This document shows positions 13,230-26,625 of a stretch of 47,324 nt of DNA, piece after piece (position 1 is the first letter of the stretch; each line of letters opens with the position of its first letter). The stretch is taken from the NCBI GenBank assembly GCA_015657535.1, contig JADHZB010000395.1, forward strand, positions 1-47,324. Reading direction: 5' to 3'. The position numbers and the translations under genes are program-made. Below the pieces are notes generated by a model. That model saw nothing but the letters and a program-made list of their open reading frames with translations. It searched no databases and was not told where the DNA came from. This DNA is from Nephromyces sp. MM_2019 (Eukaryota > Apicomplexa > Aconoidasida > Nephromycida).

Positions 13230-16118
13230 ATGAGGCAATATATTAAAGAATTTGGATTTTTTTTGTTTAATGTGCTCTGTTTTTGTTACTTCAATCAAGC
13301 AGAAGGCTATCAAAAGAATCTATCACCAAGTAAGCACAATTTTTAGAAAGCTTATCAATTTTTAAACCACAAATACTTATTTTAGTAATGCCTTTATTTT
13401 GTGTTTTGTTCATACAACAGGTAGTTACGTTCCTTTAAAGTCGAAGTCGCAGTCATCTTACAATGAAAAAAAATTTGCTCTTTCATCACCTACTGAAGCA
13501 GTAATAACCTTTTGAGTCAATCTACTCGATTATAGTTAAAAATTCTACTTTCCTAATATAAAAATTCAGGATTTAGAAGAATTAGATTCAATAGTTGATC
13601 TGGCTGTGGCAGATTTTTTCAGACATTCGAATTTTACAAATTTGGAAGTAATTACAATTAGTTACAGATTATGTAAAAGCAGAATCAAATAATTAATGCT
13701 ATAAATTTATAATTTAAATACAGATACCTAGCCTAAAGAAAGATAATTTCAGTAGTGCTTCAACCCTTTGCGAAAAAATTTATAAAAAGTATAAAGATGA
13801 ATTAGAAACAGAAACTGAGCCTGTTGTAGCAGGTTCTGAAATCTATAAGAATGTTGTGAGATTTCTTAAAGAATTGGACTCTAAAATAGGTTTGTAACAT
13901 TTAATTTGATGGGTCCAAAGTGTATTTTACAGTTATTTATTCTGGGTAATTCATTTATAAAAATTTGCCCAAATCTTAGAGGGAGAAGTACGCGACACCA
14001 TCGAAAATCCGATGATATGTTGGAATATGAGAGATTTTGCCAATAAGCGTTTAGGTTATGATGTAGCTGATGAAGAAGGTGAAAATGGACGAGCGCAAAT
14101 ATCAATAAGCACTCTGGAAAAATTAAGTTTTGTTGCCCTAAATAGTACAGGCTCAACAAATGTTAGTTGGATTGATAAAGTTGTTTTTAAAAATTTTATA
14201 CATCTCAATATACTAATTATAAAAATGCTATGAGAAAGTTGAGAATATTTTCCAATATTTACTCTAGTCTGAAAAACATTGTAATATGAAGAAATGTACA
14301 AGAAGGAAAGATCCCAATAGCTGTTTGAATCAAATCCCGGTTTCTGCGCAAGGGGTTTGGTGAGTGATTTTATATTAATGTGAGAAGTCGTATTCATTAC
14401 AGAATAATTTTTAATCAGTTTGTCATGTTGGATATATGCGGCAATGCTTACAATGGAATTAAATATGTGTCAAGAGTATGATCAAACTGCTGTAGATATT
14501 TCTGAAGAACATTTTCAGGATTGTACTTCGAAATATTCATGCAATCCTGGGAATATTGATATTTTCCTTTTTCTCCTTGAATCAGTTAAAGGTAATGATT
14601 GTCCTAACTGATTAAGATACCAAGACTTTATAAATTTTTATATATTCTCAGTTCTGAGAAGAAAAGTAGATCACAAATATCAAATCCCTCCTAACCCTAA
14701 AAGATGTGAGAAAGGCCCAGGTAAAATTAACTTACTAGATAATTGGAAATTTGAGGTGCCCCCACCAAAATTACTTGACGAAATTAGAAAGCCAAATATC
14801 AACATGAGAAGTAAATTTAGTGTGCGAGTATGTCTTAGACTCAAATTACTGAATTCTCAATATTTTCAAAATTTGAATTATATTTTTAAAACTCAAAGGT
14901 AGGAACAAGAGAATTAACACGAACACCAGCTGGACAAGAAGCCTTGGGAAGATACGTAAAGAAGGCTATAATGAAGTTTGGTGGTTTAAAGATAAGTATG
15001 TATATGGATAACACTGTTCAACCCTCGCATCCAGGTGTTAAGTTTAAGAATTTTGTGGTGCTTCGATGTGACAGAGAAGTAGCGTATGTCAAATTAAACT
15101 TTTTTAACATAAGGAATCAAATCTTAAATTATTGAATAACTTTAATATGATTAGGAATCATGCCATGGTTATGACTGGTTTTGGTACATATGTTGATAAA
15201 AGAGGAAACACCCGTGAATATTATGAAATTAGAAATAGCTGGGGCGCCTGGTGGGGAGATGCTGGCTACTTTAGACTTGATACTGTGAGTGCAGAAATAT
15301 ATAATATATATAGTTAGGACTTAAATATAATTTGTATTTCAGAAAGGACCACCAGGTTGTAATGGATTTGTATTCTCAGATTTCAGTAAGTGTTAAGATA
15401 CTGTTAAAACTATAGGATTAATATATTTCTTCGAATTATATATAACTCAAGGTTATTTGAGAGTGCTTCCAAAAAAGCCACTACTTCATACAGATTTATG
15501 TAAATCAAAATATGCTAAATGCAAAAATGATTCCAAGTGTAATTTAATTAAAAAAAATAAAGAGAATGAAGTGGAGTGCATATGCAAAGATGGTTGGATA
15601 GGAGATAGCTGTGATACTTATGATAAAAGCTCAGGTAATGAAAGATATTTTGTTTTGTAGATTGAATTTATTATGAATTAAATTTAAAGTTGTAAAATAT
15701 AAAAAGTATATATATGAGAAATTTTAGTAAAATCTTTAGTGAAAATGAACTTAAAATGAAACTTCCAGATCCTACATGTAATACTGATCCTTGCCAAAAT
15801 GGAGGGACCTGTGCATTGACAGGTCAATTTGAGTATCAATGCTCATGCCCAATCGAATGGGCTGGAAAAAATTGTCAATTCAAAAATCTCTGTGCTGAAG
15901 AGCCAGGTCCATGTGGTGAAGAAAATCTGGTGTGCTCAATTAGTGAAACAGGGCTAGCTATTTGCTCTGAAAAGCCAAAGATCTCAGTGGCAGGTTTATT
16001 ATCGATTGGTATAATAGTTGGTGTTTCCGTAGGATTGGGTGCCTTCTTCTTGTGGTTTTATTACCCAAATATTATATGGTATTTCAAGAATCTTCGGTTT
16101 CCTAGATTTAGGAGATAG
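13230..16118 (+). CDS. SERA-like papain-family protease with EGF modules and membrane anchor, copy 2
   Basis: Tandem paralogue of the preceding gene with the same 13-exon plan: 13230-13329, 13421-13500, 13570-13647, 13724-13889, 13980-14179, 14268-14359, 14419-14591, 14652-14827, 14899-15083, 15155-15284, 15343-15385, 15452-15634, 15769-16118; 651 residues. Six internal exons (166, 92, 173, 185, 130 and 43 bases) have exactly the same length as in copy 1. Domain order is the same: signal peptide, pro-region, papain core, two EGF-like modules (from C491 and C539), Cys cluster, transmembrane helix (about 610-634). The cytoplasmic tail is longer and strongly basic (ends FPRFRR). Catalytic residues: Q236, C242, H419, N444. 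The usual glycine-serine before the catalytic Cys is leucine-serine (QGVCLSCW), which may alter the active-site entrance. The start was chosen at the ATG giving a clear signal peptide; the ATG eight bases earlier stops at once. Confidence 0.88.
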
Positions 16119-16974
16119 TGATGTTGTTAAATAAGTTATGTGTAAAATATTTGATTTGTTCAAATGCGTGCTAATAGTATATTTTGTTATAAAAGGATGC
16201 TTTTCATTAATCGAGCATTGGCAGTATATGTATTGTTGAAAAGGAGTCTACACAGGCTAATACGCATTTAATATATATTTTCACCGGTTGCCTTAAATAT
16301 TAATTGTAATAAATTTTTTTAAATACTTTGTTTACTAGTATTATTGTTCTCAAGCCATTAAAAATACATTATAAATCCTTTATGAAGGTAATGTCATTAT
16401 TATTCAAGCTTTAAAATCACTTTTTCAAAAATATATTGTTTCACTTTTTTATAAAAAGATCTTCAAAATTTATTAAGTTTTGTTACCTGATGTGATTTTT
16501 TTTCATTCAAATATTATTTAGGCAAACATAAATTAAACCTGTGATTACCTTCATTTTTAGCAGCTAACTTAATTCATTTAAAATTGATATATCTTATAAT
16601 TGAATATATATATATGTAAAAATTATACCTAGCAATGTGATTGAAAATTTTATAGATTGATAAACTCCTATAAGTTAGCAAGTTTTCTTGTCTAAGTGAA
16701 AACTATGTAACATGTTTAAATTATTCACATTAAGCCACATGAATATATGTAAAAACAAAGCAGTAATGAGTGAATCACGCATATCTTGGTTTCTGATTAA
16801 TTATAAAATTCAAAGACATTCGTACTATTGCTCTTATACTTAAAATGAAAATAAAAATTATAAACTACAACCTGCCCACTTTTCTGTTAATTAGTACTGT
16901 TTAGTGATTCCATAGATTTTGAATAATAAGAACACTAATCTTATTCACCACTACTTGAAATAAGAAAAGCAAGA
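16119..16974. other. intergenic region
   Basis: About 0.85 kb of AT-rich sequence between the second protease and the AC19 gene on the same strand. No coding or RNA feature seen. Confidence 0.5.
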
Positions 16975-17548
16975 ATGTCCAAACAATCTTCACTAATAAA
17001 TGCTTCTGATGCTAACGACATTCGTAACTTACCGGATGATGTCGACAAGTAAATTCTTTACTACATTTGTCTTTTGACTCTTAAAGCTGATTATAGGGAC
17101 TAGATTTAATTACTCATTCATACCACCTTGGTGTTACAGACTTCAATGGATACCTGACACAAGATTCCGCTTTTGCGGTACTTTGATCATTCATTTAGAA
17201 GACCACACTATAGGGAATCTTATCAAAAGGTTTGAAACTTACTAAAAACTATATATGTTGATTCTCACAGAATCCTTCTTATCTTTTAAGTGAACTTATG
17301 CAAGACTCTGATGTAGAGTTTGTCGGTTATAGAATGCCACATCCCCTTGAACATAAAATTGAATTAAAAGTTAGAAGCAGTACCAAGGACCCTTTGAATT
17401 GCATTTTAGAATCATTCGATAGACTTGGAAGTAGTATTTCAAACTTGAAGGTATCATTCAATGTAAGTTTATCTTTACCAAAGCTTAACAACAATAATAA
17501 AATTGATATCTTCACCCATCTTGTCAGGATAAAGTTAATAAATTTTAA
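16975..17548 (+). CDS. RNA polymerase I and III common subunit AC19 (RPAC2/RPC19)
   Basis: Small alpha-like subunit shared by RNA polymerases I and III, pairing with AC40 to nucleate assembly in the nucleus. Exons 16975-17048, 17140-17229, 17291-17462, 17528-17548; phases agree, 118 residues, normal for the family. Diagnostic stretch: HLEDHTIGNLIK, then DVEFVGYRMPHPLEHKIELKV, the RPB11/RPC19-type dimerisation fold. Exon 3 uses the strong donor AAT|GTAAGT; without splicing the frame continues to 17567 with low-complexity residues, so I prefer the spliced end at VNKF. The 3' end faces the kinase gene with under 200 bases between the stops. Confidence 0.9.
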
Positions 17549-17738
17549 TAAAGTCTTAAGAAATTAATTAAAATTTACAATTTGGGCTTCATCAAATAAA
17601 TAAAAATTCCTTTTCACAATTTCCTATATCCTTACACTTAAATGAGAAAATAGAGGATTTGATTTAATGAGTTAATTTATTTCCAGAATATTTAATTTTT
17701 AATAAAAAATTGATTTTTCGATCACATACAACTCTTAA

Positions 17739-19137
17739 TTAAAATTTTAGCCACTCATTCTGCAGAGCTTCTGCAGCACTAAGCCTTTTATCAGGATTAA
17801 GTATCAGAATCCTAAATTAAATTTATATAAATAGGAAATCACTGGTAATTACTTTTAATATCTTAAATTACCCTTCTAGGAGTGCTAAATCCGCATCAGA
17901 AAGGTCAGTTCTAATTTCTTTGATAACTTCAAATATAGATTTTTTTGGCTCAAATTTTGGCAATTCTGATGCCTATACACAATAAATTGATAAAATTATA
18001 TATTGTATAACCCTAATGGTATAACATATAACTGACTGCAAAAGGAAGTTCATAAAAATTTGGCCATTCTTCTAGCTTTGGTAGTCCAAAAGTTTGTAAC
18101 AATCGCAGGATAAGTGAAAATTCATTATAAGTTTGCTTTCCGAATATTACTTCTCGAAATGCCATTGGTCCAATAAACATTTCCAAAAGTATACATCCCA
18201 CAGACCATATATCAACAGCAGAGGTGTAATGGGCCATCCCCAACAATATTTCGATTGGCCTGTAATATAATGTAATCACTTCAGGTGATAAAGTTTGATT
18301 AGGCCACCGAATTGATCTAGCCAATCCAAAATCTGCAATCATTACGGTTTCGAGCTTTTGAAACCCGTTAAATTTACACAGAATGTTATCAGGCTTAAGA
18401 TCACGATGGATAATCCTTCTTTTATGACAATGTGACAATCCTTCTAAAATTTGTTTCAAAATGAATTTTACAAGATTTACTGGCATACCATTTTGATACT
18501 TGGAGCTAAATAGATCCATCAGATTTCCTCCACTAATATAGGGGAAGGAGAGATAAACCCTTTCTGGGCCAATATAAATTTGAAGCAATCTAATTATATG
18601 TGGGTGATTCAAGCTACTGAGAAGTGACAATTCTCGCATAAGCCATGATGGGAAACCTTTCTTATCAAGATATATTCTCTTGAACGCTCTGATTTCATAG
18701 TTGTCAGCCTTATACATCTTATATACACGCCCATACGTTCCTTCTCCAAGAACTTCTTCTCCTGAAACAAACATCCATTTATGTAATTCTCCAAGATCTA
18801 TATCCCTTTCCATATAAACGACGTCAGTCCTGTGATATTTCTGTTTAAAAGAAGCTCGGCTTTTTGAATCAAATTTTTCAATGTTTTTCAAATTTACGCG
18901 TTCTTGATTTCTATCTTTCCTCAAGCACTGTTTCTTTTTTGTAAATTGATCTTTACTTTTTATGTATGCTTTTACCATTCCACTTTGGATTTTTTCTTTA
19001 TACCCGGGGTCTTCATGTTTTCTGATAACAATTTCATTATCCCCTTTTATATAGTGAGAACTAACATTAGGTTCATCAATGTTACTTGTACGCTTTACTA
19101 AAATACTACTTAGAACTTGAGTTGAATTTTCATCCAT
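17739..19137 (-). CDS. CDK-like protein kinase with altered helix and APE motif
   Basis: CMGC serine/threonine kinase of the cyclin-dependent type; exons 19137-18037, 17972-17872, 17811-17739, 424 residues. A basic, low-complexity N-terminal extension of about 120 residues precedes the catalytic domain. Visible motifs: glycine loop GEGTYG (131-136), catalytic Lys153 (AFKRI), cyclin-binding helix PSWLMRE (163-169) in place of PSTAIRE, HRDLKPDN (catalytic D246), DFGLAR (D269), Asp309 (VDIWSVG). The activation segment reads SPEVITLYYRPIEILLG: Ser284 sits where CDKs carry the activating Thr, and the APE motif is PIE. The last exon has the NPDKRLSAAEAL end of the domain. The residues needed for catalysis are all present. 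A cyclin partner is likely but unknown. Confidence 0.88.
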
Positions 19138-21026
19138 TTTATAGCTTGTTTACCAATATGATCTTTTTTTCAAAGTTAATTATATATAATTATGAATATT
19201 CTGAGGCAGGAGCATGATTATAAAATTTTTCCTGGTCAACCTTTTAATGATATATCACTTAATATCTACGCCAAAAGTTAAGAACATGTAAGTAAGAACG
19301 AAATTTACGCTATTATTATTTTTACTCATAAAGAGATAGACAAAAGATCTGATTGTTGACTAGATTTAATTTAGTTTTGAGAATTATTAATTTTCAATAT
19401 TATTTTGGTGGAATTAGATGTCCCTTACTTTACATACGTCTTCAAATAAATAGTGTAAACTACATAAACTAGCTCGTCTCATTTAATTCAAATTAAAAAC
19501 TTGCACAAGCCCAAGACTTGGTCAATTTTATATGACTGCTACCATTTGCTCAAGTTTATTTTTTTGAGTAAATAAATAGCTTTATTTACAAATTTCAAAC
19601 AGGAAAAAAATAAATTATAAATTTGCAGTATGCAAAACTGGTCTTCTTTTCATATTAAAACATCGTTTTTAGCTATAATTACCACTATGATGAAAATAAA
19701 TATTTATTAAAACTAGTTAAAACCTATGCCAACCGACATTGCTGTTGTAGATTTAATCTTTTATTAATAAAAATGCTAAATGTAAATAAACATATTGATA
19801 TAGAAGCAGATAGCTAGAACATACTATTCTACTTAATCTGAATCAATGTTAAATTTGTTGCCTGATCAAATTAACAATTTTGCATTTTAAAGAAGTTAAA
19901 CAATTACACATTCTAGGTATTGCTATCTTGGGAGAAATTTTAGTGAAAACTTGAAGTATATATACATTAACTCTTTTACTACTAAAATAACATAATGATA
20001 TAAGAATCAATGTGTCAGCACTTGTAGGGTACAACGTTAAAATTTGTTAATTACATCAAAAAACTGATAACTCTGTCGCGGATAATTAATGATTCCCCAT
20101 CCCAATATAAAAATCTTGAAATTATGAATATTCTAAGTCTTATATACAATTAACTCTAACTGCTTAAGCAATATTACTATGATTAGTGTATATTATTATT
20201 CTAACAATCTCCAAAGACTTTTGTAAAAGCTTATATTTGAGAAATATACAACTAAACTTCTTTAAGCTTTGAAAAAAGCAAAGCTTGATATCTTTAAAAT
20301 ACAAAGTTGTTATAAACAAAGTTATTGGTTTTTTAATAGCAAAGAATGGAATTGTAGCTTTATCAACTAAGAAATACTATGAACTTGCTATTGTTTTTGC
20401 ATATATTTTCAGTTTTAGTGGGAAAGCGGGAGTTTGTTTTTCTTTGCAAGCCTAGCACATCAAATATTAGGCACTAACGATCATTAAATTTCTAGTTATT
20501 TCCTTACTCCAGGTGACAGCAAGCTTTAGCTCATTAGTGGCTTCCTTAGAAATATAAATGAGTAACTTGATGTTACAGTTGTTAGAGTTCACTTGCACTG
20601 ATTTTAGCTTATATATATAGAACGCTTTTAAATATTATTTATGATTATTTAATCCACATTACTATATCTCGACACTTAGCAATAATAATACGTTGACTTT
20701 TTCAGCTTATTTATAGTTAAAAATTTTCCTTTTATATCTTGGGATTTTTTTGTGGGTTTGTAAATAGTGGTCACTGTTTTGTGCTAATGACCTTTGTAAA
20801 CATTTATTTATTATATTAAATTAATCTTGTTAAATTATTTTTGTAATCGGTTATTCTCAATCTTTTTTATTTAAACATTAAAAAATCTTAAAAAAATTAA
20901 ATTTAATTACTTTTTGTTGAATGCATTTTAATACGAGCTCATAATTAATTTTATTTAGTAATTAGTGTAGATTGATGTTAGTGAGTTTATGAACTAAGAA
21001 TCTGTTTTTAGAAAGGTATATATAAT
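19138..21026. other. long intergenic region, divergent gene starts
   Basis: About 1.9 kb between the kinase start (minus) and the CAP-protein start (plus). Only short chance frames are seen (for example 19849-20034, minus); no tRNA-like or repeat element recognised. Confidence 0.5.
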
Positions 21027-23454
21027 ATGAAAAATTATCTAAAGATGATGGGGATATTAGGTCAATCACTGTGTAATACCCTCTTTAGCAGTAGGTTTAA
21101 GAATCTTATTTTACTAAAACTACTACTTGTAGATATTACTTTTAATCATTGTTACGTTCATTTGATGGATTATGGGAGAAATGGTAACATTCAGCGACAA
21201 AGAATCCTTGATATGCACAATATGCTAAGGTCCTATGAAGCAGGTGGTGCATGGGGTAAAGGGGCAGTGTATATGCTTAGGCTAAACTATGATACTGGTT
21301 TAGAAAGTTATGCAAAAAATTATGCAACTAAATTATGTAAAACTGGACATTGGGGTCATTCTAAAAAGCTACCGTAAGTTTTAGTTTGAAATAGTAATTG
21401 TAAACTTCAACTTGAATGAAATTTTACTATTGAAATGTTTACACAGACCAAATAGAGTAGCACCTGGAGAAAATCTCTACGTAAATACTATAGATTATAG
21501 CAGCAAATCACCTTTAGATTTTGATCCATCAGTTGTTGTAAAAAAGTGGTGGGACGAAAGAAAGTATTTTGATTGGAACTCTAGTAATCCTTCAGCTAAA
21601 GCAAGGGTAATAGAACAAATTAAAAACCTTTTCTAGCCACCTAATAGCCTTAATTTAATTGCTTTTTCAGAAAATGGGTCAGTTAATTGGTCATTATACG
21701 CAGATTGTGAGAGCTGAGGCTTCAGCAGTGGGTTGTTGGGTAATTACTGGATGTCAATGTAAAAGTGGTATGGGGTGTAATAAAGAAAATAATCCGCCTT
21801 ATTGGTCAACATATATGGCTTGTCATTATGATTTTGGCAATGTTGGATGGTTTCCATATTGGCCCTTGGCATTTCCCCACAGGATTCCTCGAAGTGTTCG
21901 AAATGGTAGACAATGGATTAAAATAAATTATTTGCCAATTTCAAAAAGTTTAAGAAAATTAGCTGTTAATTAAATAAACTGATAAGTGTGCATATGCTAT
22001 TGTTAATTTACTAAGTTGATATATAAGTTTCATTTTATTTATAAAAAACTTAATTTACAGAAAATAGAAAACGGTGCGGGAATTGTCCAAAGGGATTTTC
22101 AGTGTGTGGAACAACAGGTGGATATCTCAATCCCAAAAGAGATGCGTATCTTTGTGTTGGATTTTGGGATAAAAATAAGAGATTACCACCCTCAAATTTG
22201 CTGGAAAAGTCTATAAAAGCAAGACATAGTAAAGGGAGTTTGCCATCTTGGGTATATATGATTAGGCACTGCCATAACAATGGAGGGTGCCCGGTTTTAG
22301 GTGCAGGTTCAAAATGTTGGGAATATAAAGACTACATCAAACAAAAGAAAGAACCTAAAATTATTTTTCAACAATGCTTATGTAATAATTTTAAAACAAG
22401 CGAAGGAACTTGGTTTCAAAGAGATGCTTGTTTGAGCAGTTCTACTGGTGGGAATTCACAACCTTTAACAAGATATGGAGTGCTTCCACTGAAAGATTTT
22501 ATTTCAAGTAGGTATAATGGGTTGAGGAGAGGTAAAATATTGAAAAAGAGAAAAGGCCGAAATAGTTCCTTTCCTAGTGTAAAGTGGGATGCTACTCCTG
22601 AAATTGGCTTGAAAGACTTGTCAACACAACAAGACATGCAAAAAATAGCACCTGTTTTCAAATATGATAACTTTTCTCAGGGGGATTTTTTGGAATCAAA
22701 CTTTTCAATTGACGATAATCTAAAAAATAAATTTCTCCATGATGATCATATTCTAAGTTTAAATAGTATCCAAACCCCTGAGCCTGGTATTGAAAGCGTT
22801 TTGTTGGAACTAAAAAATCGTAATAATAAAAAGGGTGGTGCCACTATCCTATTTGATCAAATAGCAAGTAAGATTATGTCGCATGAAAAGAAATTGCAAG
22901 CTGAGCCTTCACGGAGCCTATCAGATGAAAGAGCGGAAAGTTCAACTATACAAATTCTACATAACCCATCAGGTAATTCTTTGGAAAATTCAAAATTGGA
23001 AACTGCACATGCTTCAGCGGGTCATTCGTTGGATAAGTCGAAAATTGAAGCTTTGGAAAACTCCTCTAAGAATTCTATTGACAATTTAGCAAAGGAACAA
23101 GCTCCTCCAATTTCAAATTTTACTCTATTAGATAATTCACAAATCTGGGCTGCAAGCCAAAATACCACAAATAGTAGAAATAGCACAAGCACAGACTTTG
23201 AGCCAAGTTATAATGTAAATGTTGTTGACTTGCCTCGCCCTGATGAAAATGTAACATTTTTAGAAAATGAAGGTAGTGCAAATATAAGAGGTTCACCTGA
23301 AGATGATACTTCTGAAAGCGTAATCAAATCTAACCCAATAGTGACTGAGGATATACCAAAACAGCTAGAAATTGAACAAGATTTGACAAGTTCAGAACCC
23401 ATAATAAATTGGTTAGGCAATGGTGATAAGCAAAACAAAAATAACATTATCTGA
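21027..23454 (+). CDS. CAP-domain (SCP/PR1) secreted protein with Cys-rich and low-complexity C-terminal regions
   Basis: Exons 21027-21373, 21447-21606, 21671-21905, 22061-23454; all in phase, 711 residues. A hydrophobic stretch at 25-35 after a basic segment looks like a signal anchor or a signal peptide with a late start. The CAP domain (about 55-235) carries the expected set: H64 (DMHNML), G123-E124-N125, the HYTQIV block with H177, and CHYDFGNVG. The last exon opens with a cysteine-rich module (GNCPKGFSVCGTT, then several Cys to about residue 340), which recalls the hinge and EGF-like parts of other CAP proteins. The remaining 350 or so residues are polar, rich in Ser, Asn and Glu, with no visible membrane segment. 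Exon 3 would otherwise read on to a stop at 21973; the donor AAT|GGTAGAC was chosen because only phase 1 fits exon 4. Function of CAP proteins is not catalytic with certainty; a secreted or surface role is inferred. Confidence 0.85.
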
Positions 23455-23510
23455 AGATTTCAGTTAGGAAAATTTTTAATATAAAATTTTTTATCTAGGG
23501 TTACTTCAAA

Positions 23511-23739
23511 TAGAATTAAATATATATTCGACGTCATTAAATAATTAAGCCTCGGTTTTTTGTTAAATACACTACTTTAAAAATAGAATTAAATATATAT
23601 TCGACATCATTAAATAATTAGGCCTCGGTTTTTTGTTAAATACACTACTTTAAAAATAGAATTAAATATATATTCGACATCATTAAATAATTAGGCCTCG
23701 GTTTTTTGTTAAATACACTACTTTAAAAATAGAATTAAT
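23511..23739. repeat. 73-bp tandem repeat, three copies plus a partial one
   Basis: The unit beginning tagaattaaatatatattcg occurs at 23511, 23584 and 23657 with exact 73-base spacing; a fourth start at 23730 runs only about ten bases. Copies 2 and 3 appear identical; copy 1 differs at two sites (gacgtc versus gacatc, and ttaagcc versus ttaggcc). Each unit contains a relatively GC-rich core, gcctcggttttttg. It starts 57 bases after the CAP-protein stop, so it may be in the 3' UTR. It is neither an open frame nor a CRISPR array (no spacers). Confidence 0.95.
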
Positions 23740-24484
23740 AGCAACTTGTCATAGTTAGTAAAGCTAAATTTATAAGCTAAAAACTAATTTAAAAGCCCTA
23801 TGACCTCAATTTGATTCATTAAATAAGCACTCGAAGTGAGTGAGTGATTATACCAATTAAAATAATTTTTCTACATTGAAATTAAAAACCAACAAACAAT
23901 AAATAAGGAGTTTATTTTGTACAAAGTTTTATAATCTCCTTTTAACAATCTATTATTGGCAGAATCCTTGCTTATTCCCAATTGCTATTAATTTTAGAAC
24001 ATTCAAATTAAATCTTAATCTATGGAAATTTAGTTAATTAAGAATTTTTTAATTAGGAATTACCTTATAACGAATGCTTCTTTAACCTGTAGCCATATTG
24101 CCAGAGAGACCTAATTGGCACTGTATATTGCAAATTTGTATTAAATGTTTAACAAATTAACGAGGATAATTCAAAACGAAAATAACTCTTAGTGGCTATA
24201 ACTACTAAAATTGGTAAAATGCTAATATATTTTCCCCAAACATAAGTTACTAGCAAATAAAACCTATTTAAGGTAGAGGGAGTATATATGTATACATCAC
24301 CTTATAAATTAATTAAAAAATCACCTGAAAACAATTTTCATATCTAATATAATTCGAAACATCTCTAATAATCTCCATCCACAAAGTATAAGCTTGCAAG
24401 CTTATTTTAAGTTACATCAGTTTGGTTGGTGATGATAATAAAATTTGGGAATCTCAGGGAAGCTTCTGACCTTGACTATTAATT
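23740..24484. other. intergenic region
   Basis: About 0.75 kb between the tandem repeat and the LysRS start, both flanking genes on the plus strand. No coding or RNA feature seen. Confidence 0.5.

Positions 24485-26625
<2,141 letters not shown>

Noticed and set aside
14056..14397. 113-codon frame on the minus strand
   Set aside because: It is antisense to exons 5 and 6 of the second protease and to the intron between them, and has no domain features.
17463..17567. Read-through end of AC19
   Set aside because: A strong GTAAGT donor and an in-phase acceptor give the usual family length; the read-through is Asn-rich low complexity.
19849..20034. 61-codon minus-strand frame
   Set aside because: No domain, no splice partners, and composition equal to the intergenic background.
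21906..21973. Read-through end of the CAP protein in exon 3
   Set aside because: Splicing at 21905 joins in phase to the Cys-rich exon, which otherwise has no start of its own near its first coding bases.
23208..23447. Minus-strand frame of 79 codons
   Set aside because: Antisense to the low-complexity tail of the CAP protein.
23511..23739. Possible CRISPR array
   Set aside because: The 73-base units are directly abutting with no spacers, in a eukaryotic setting.
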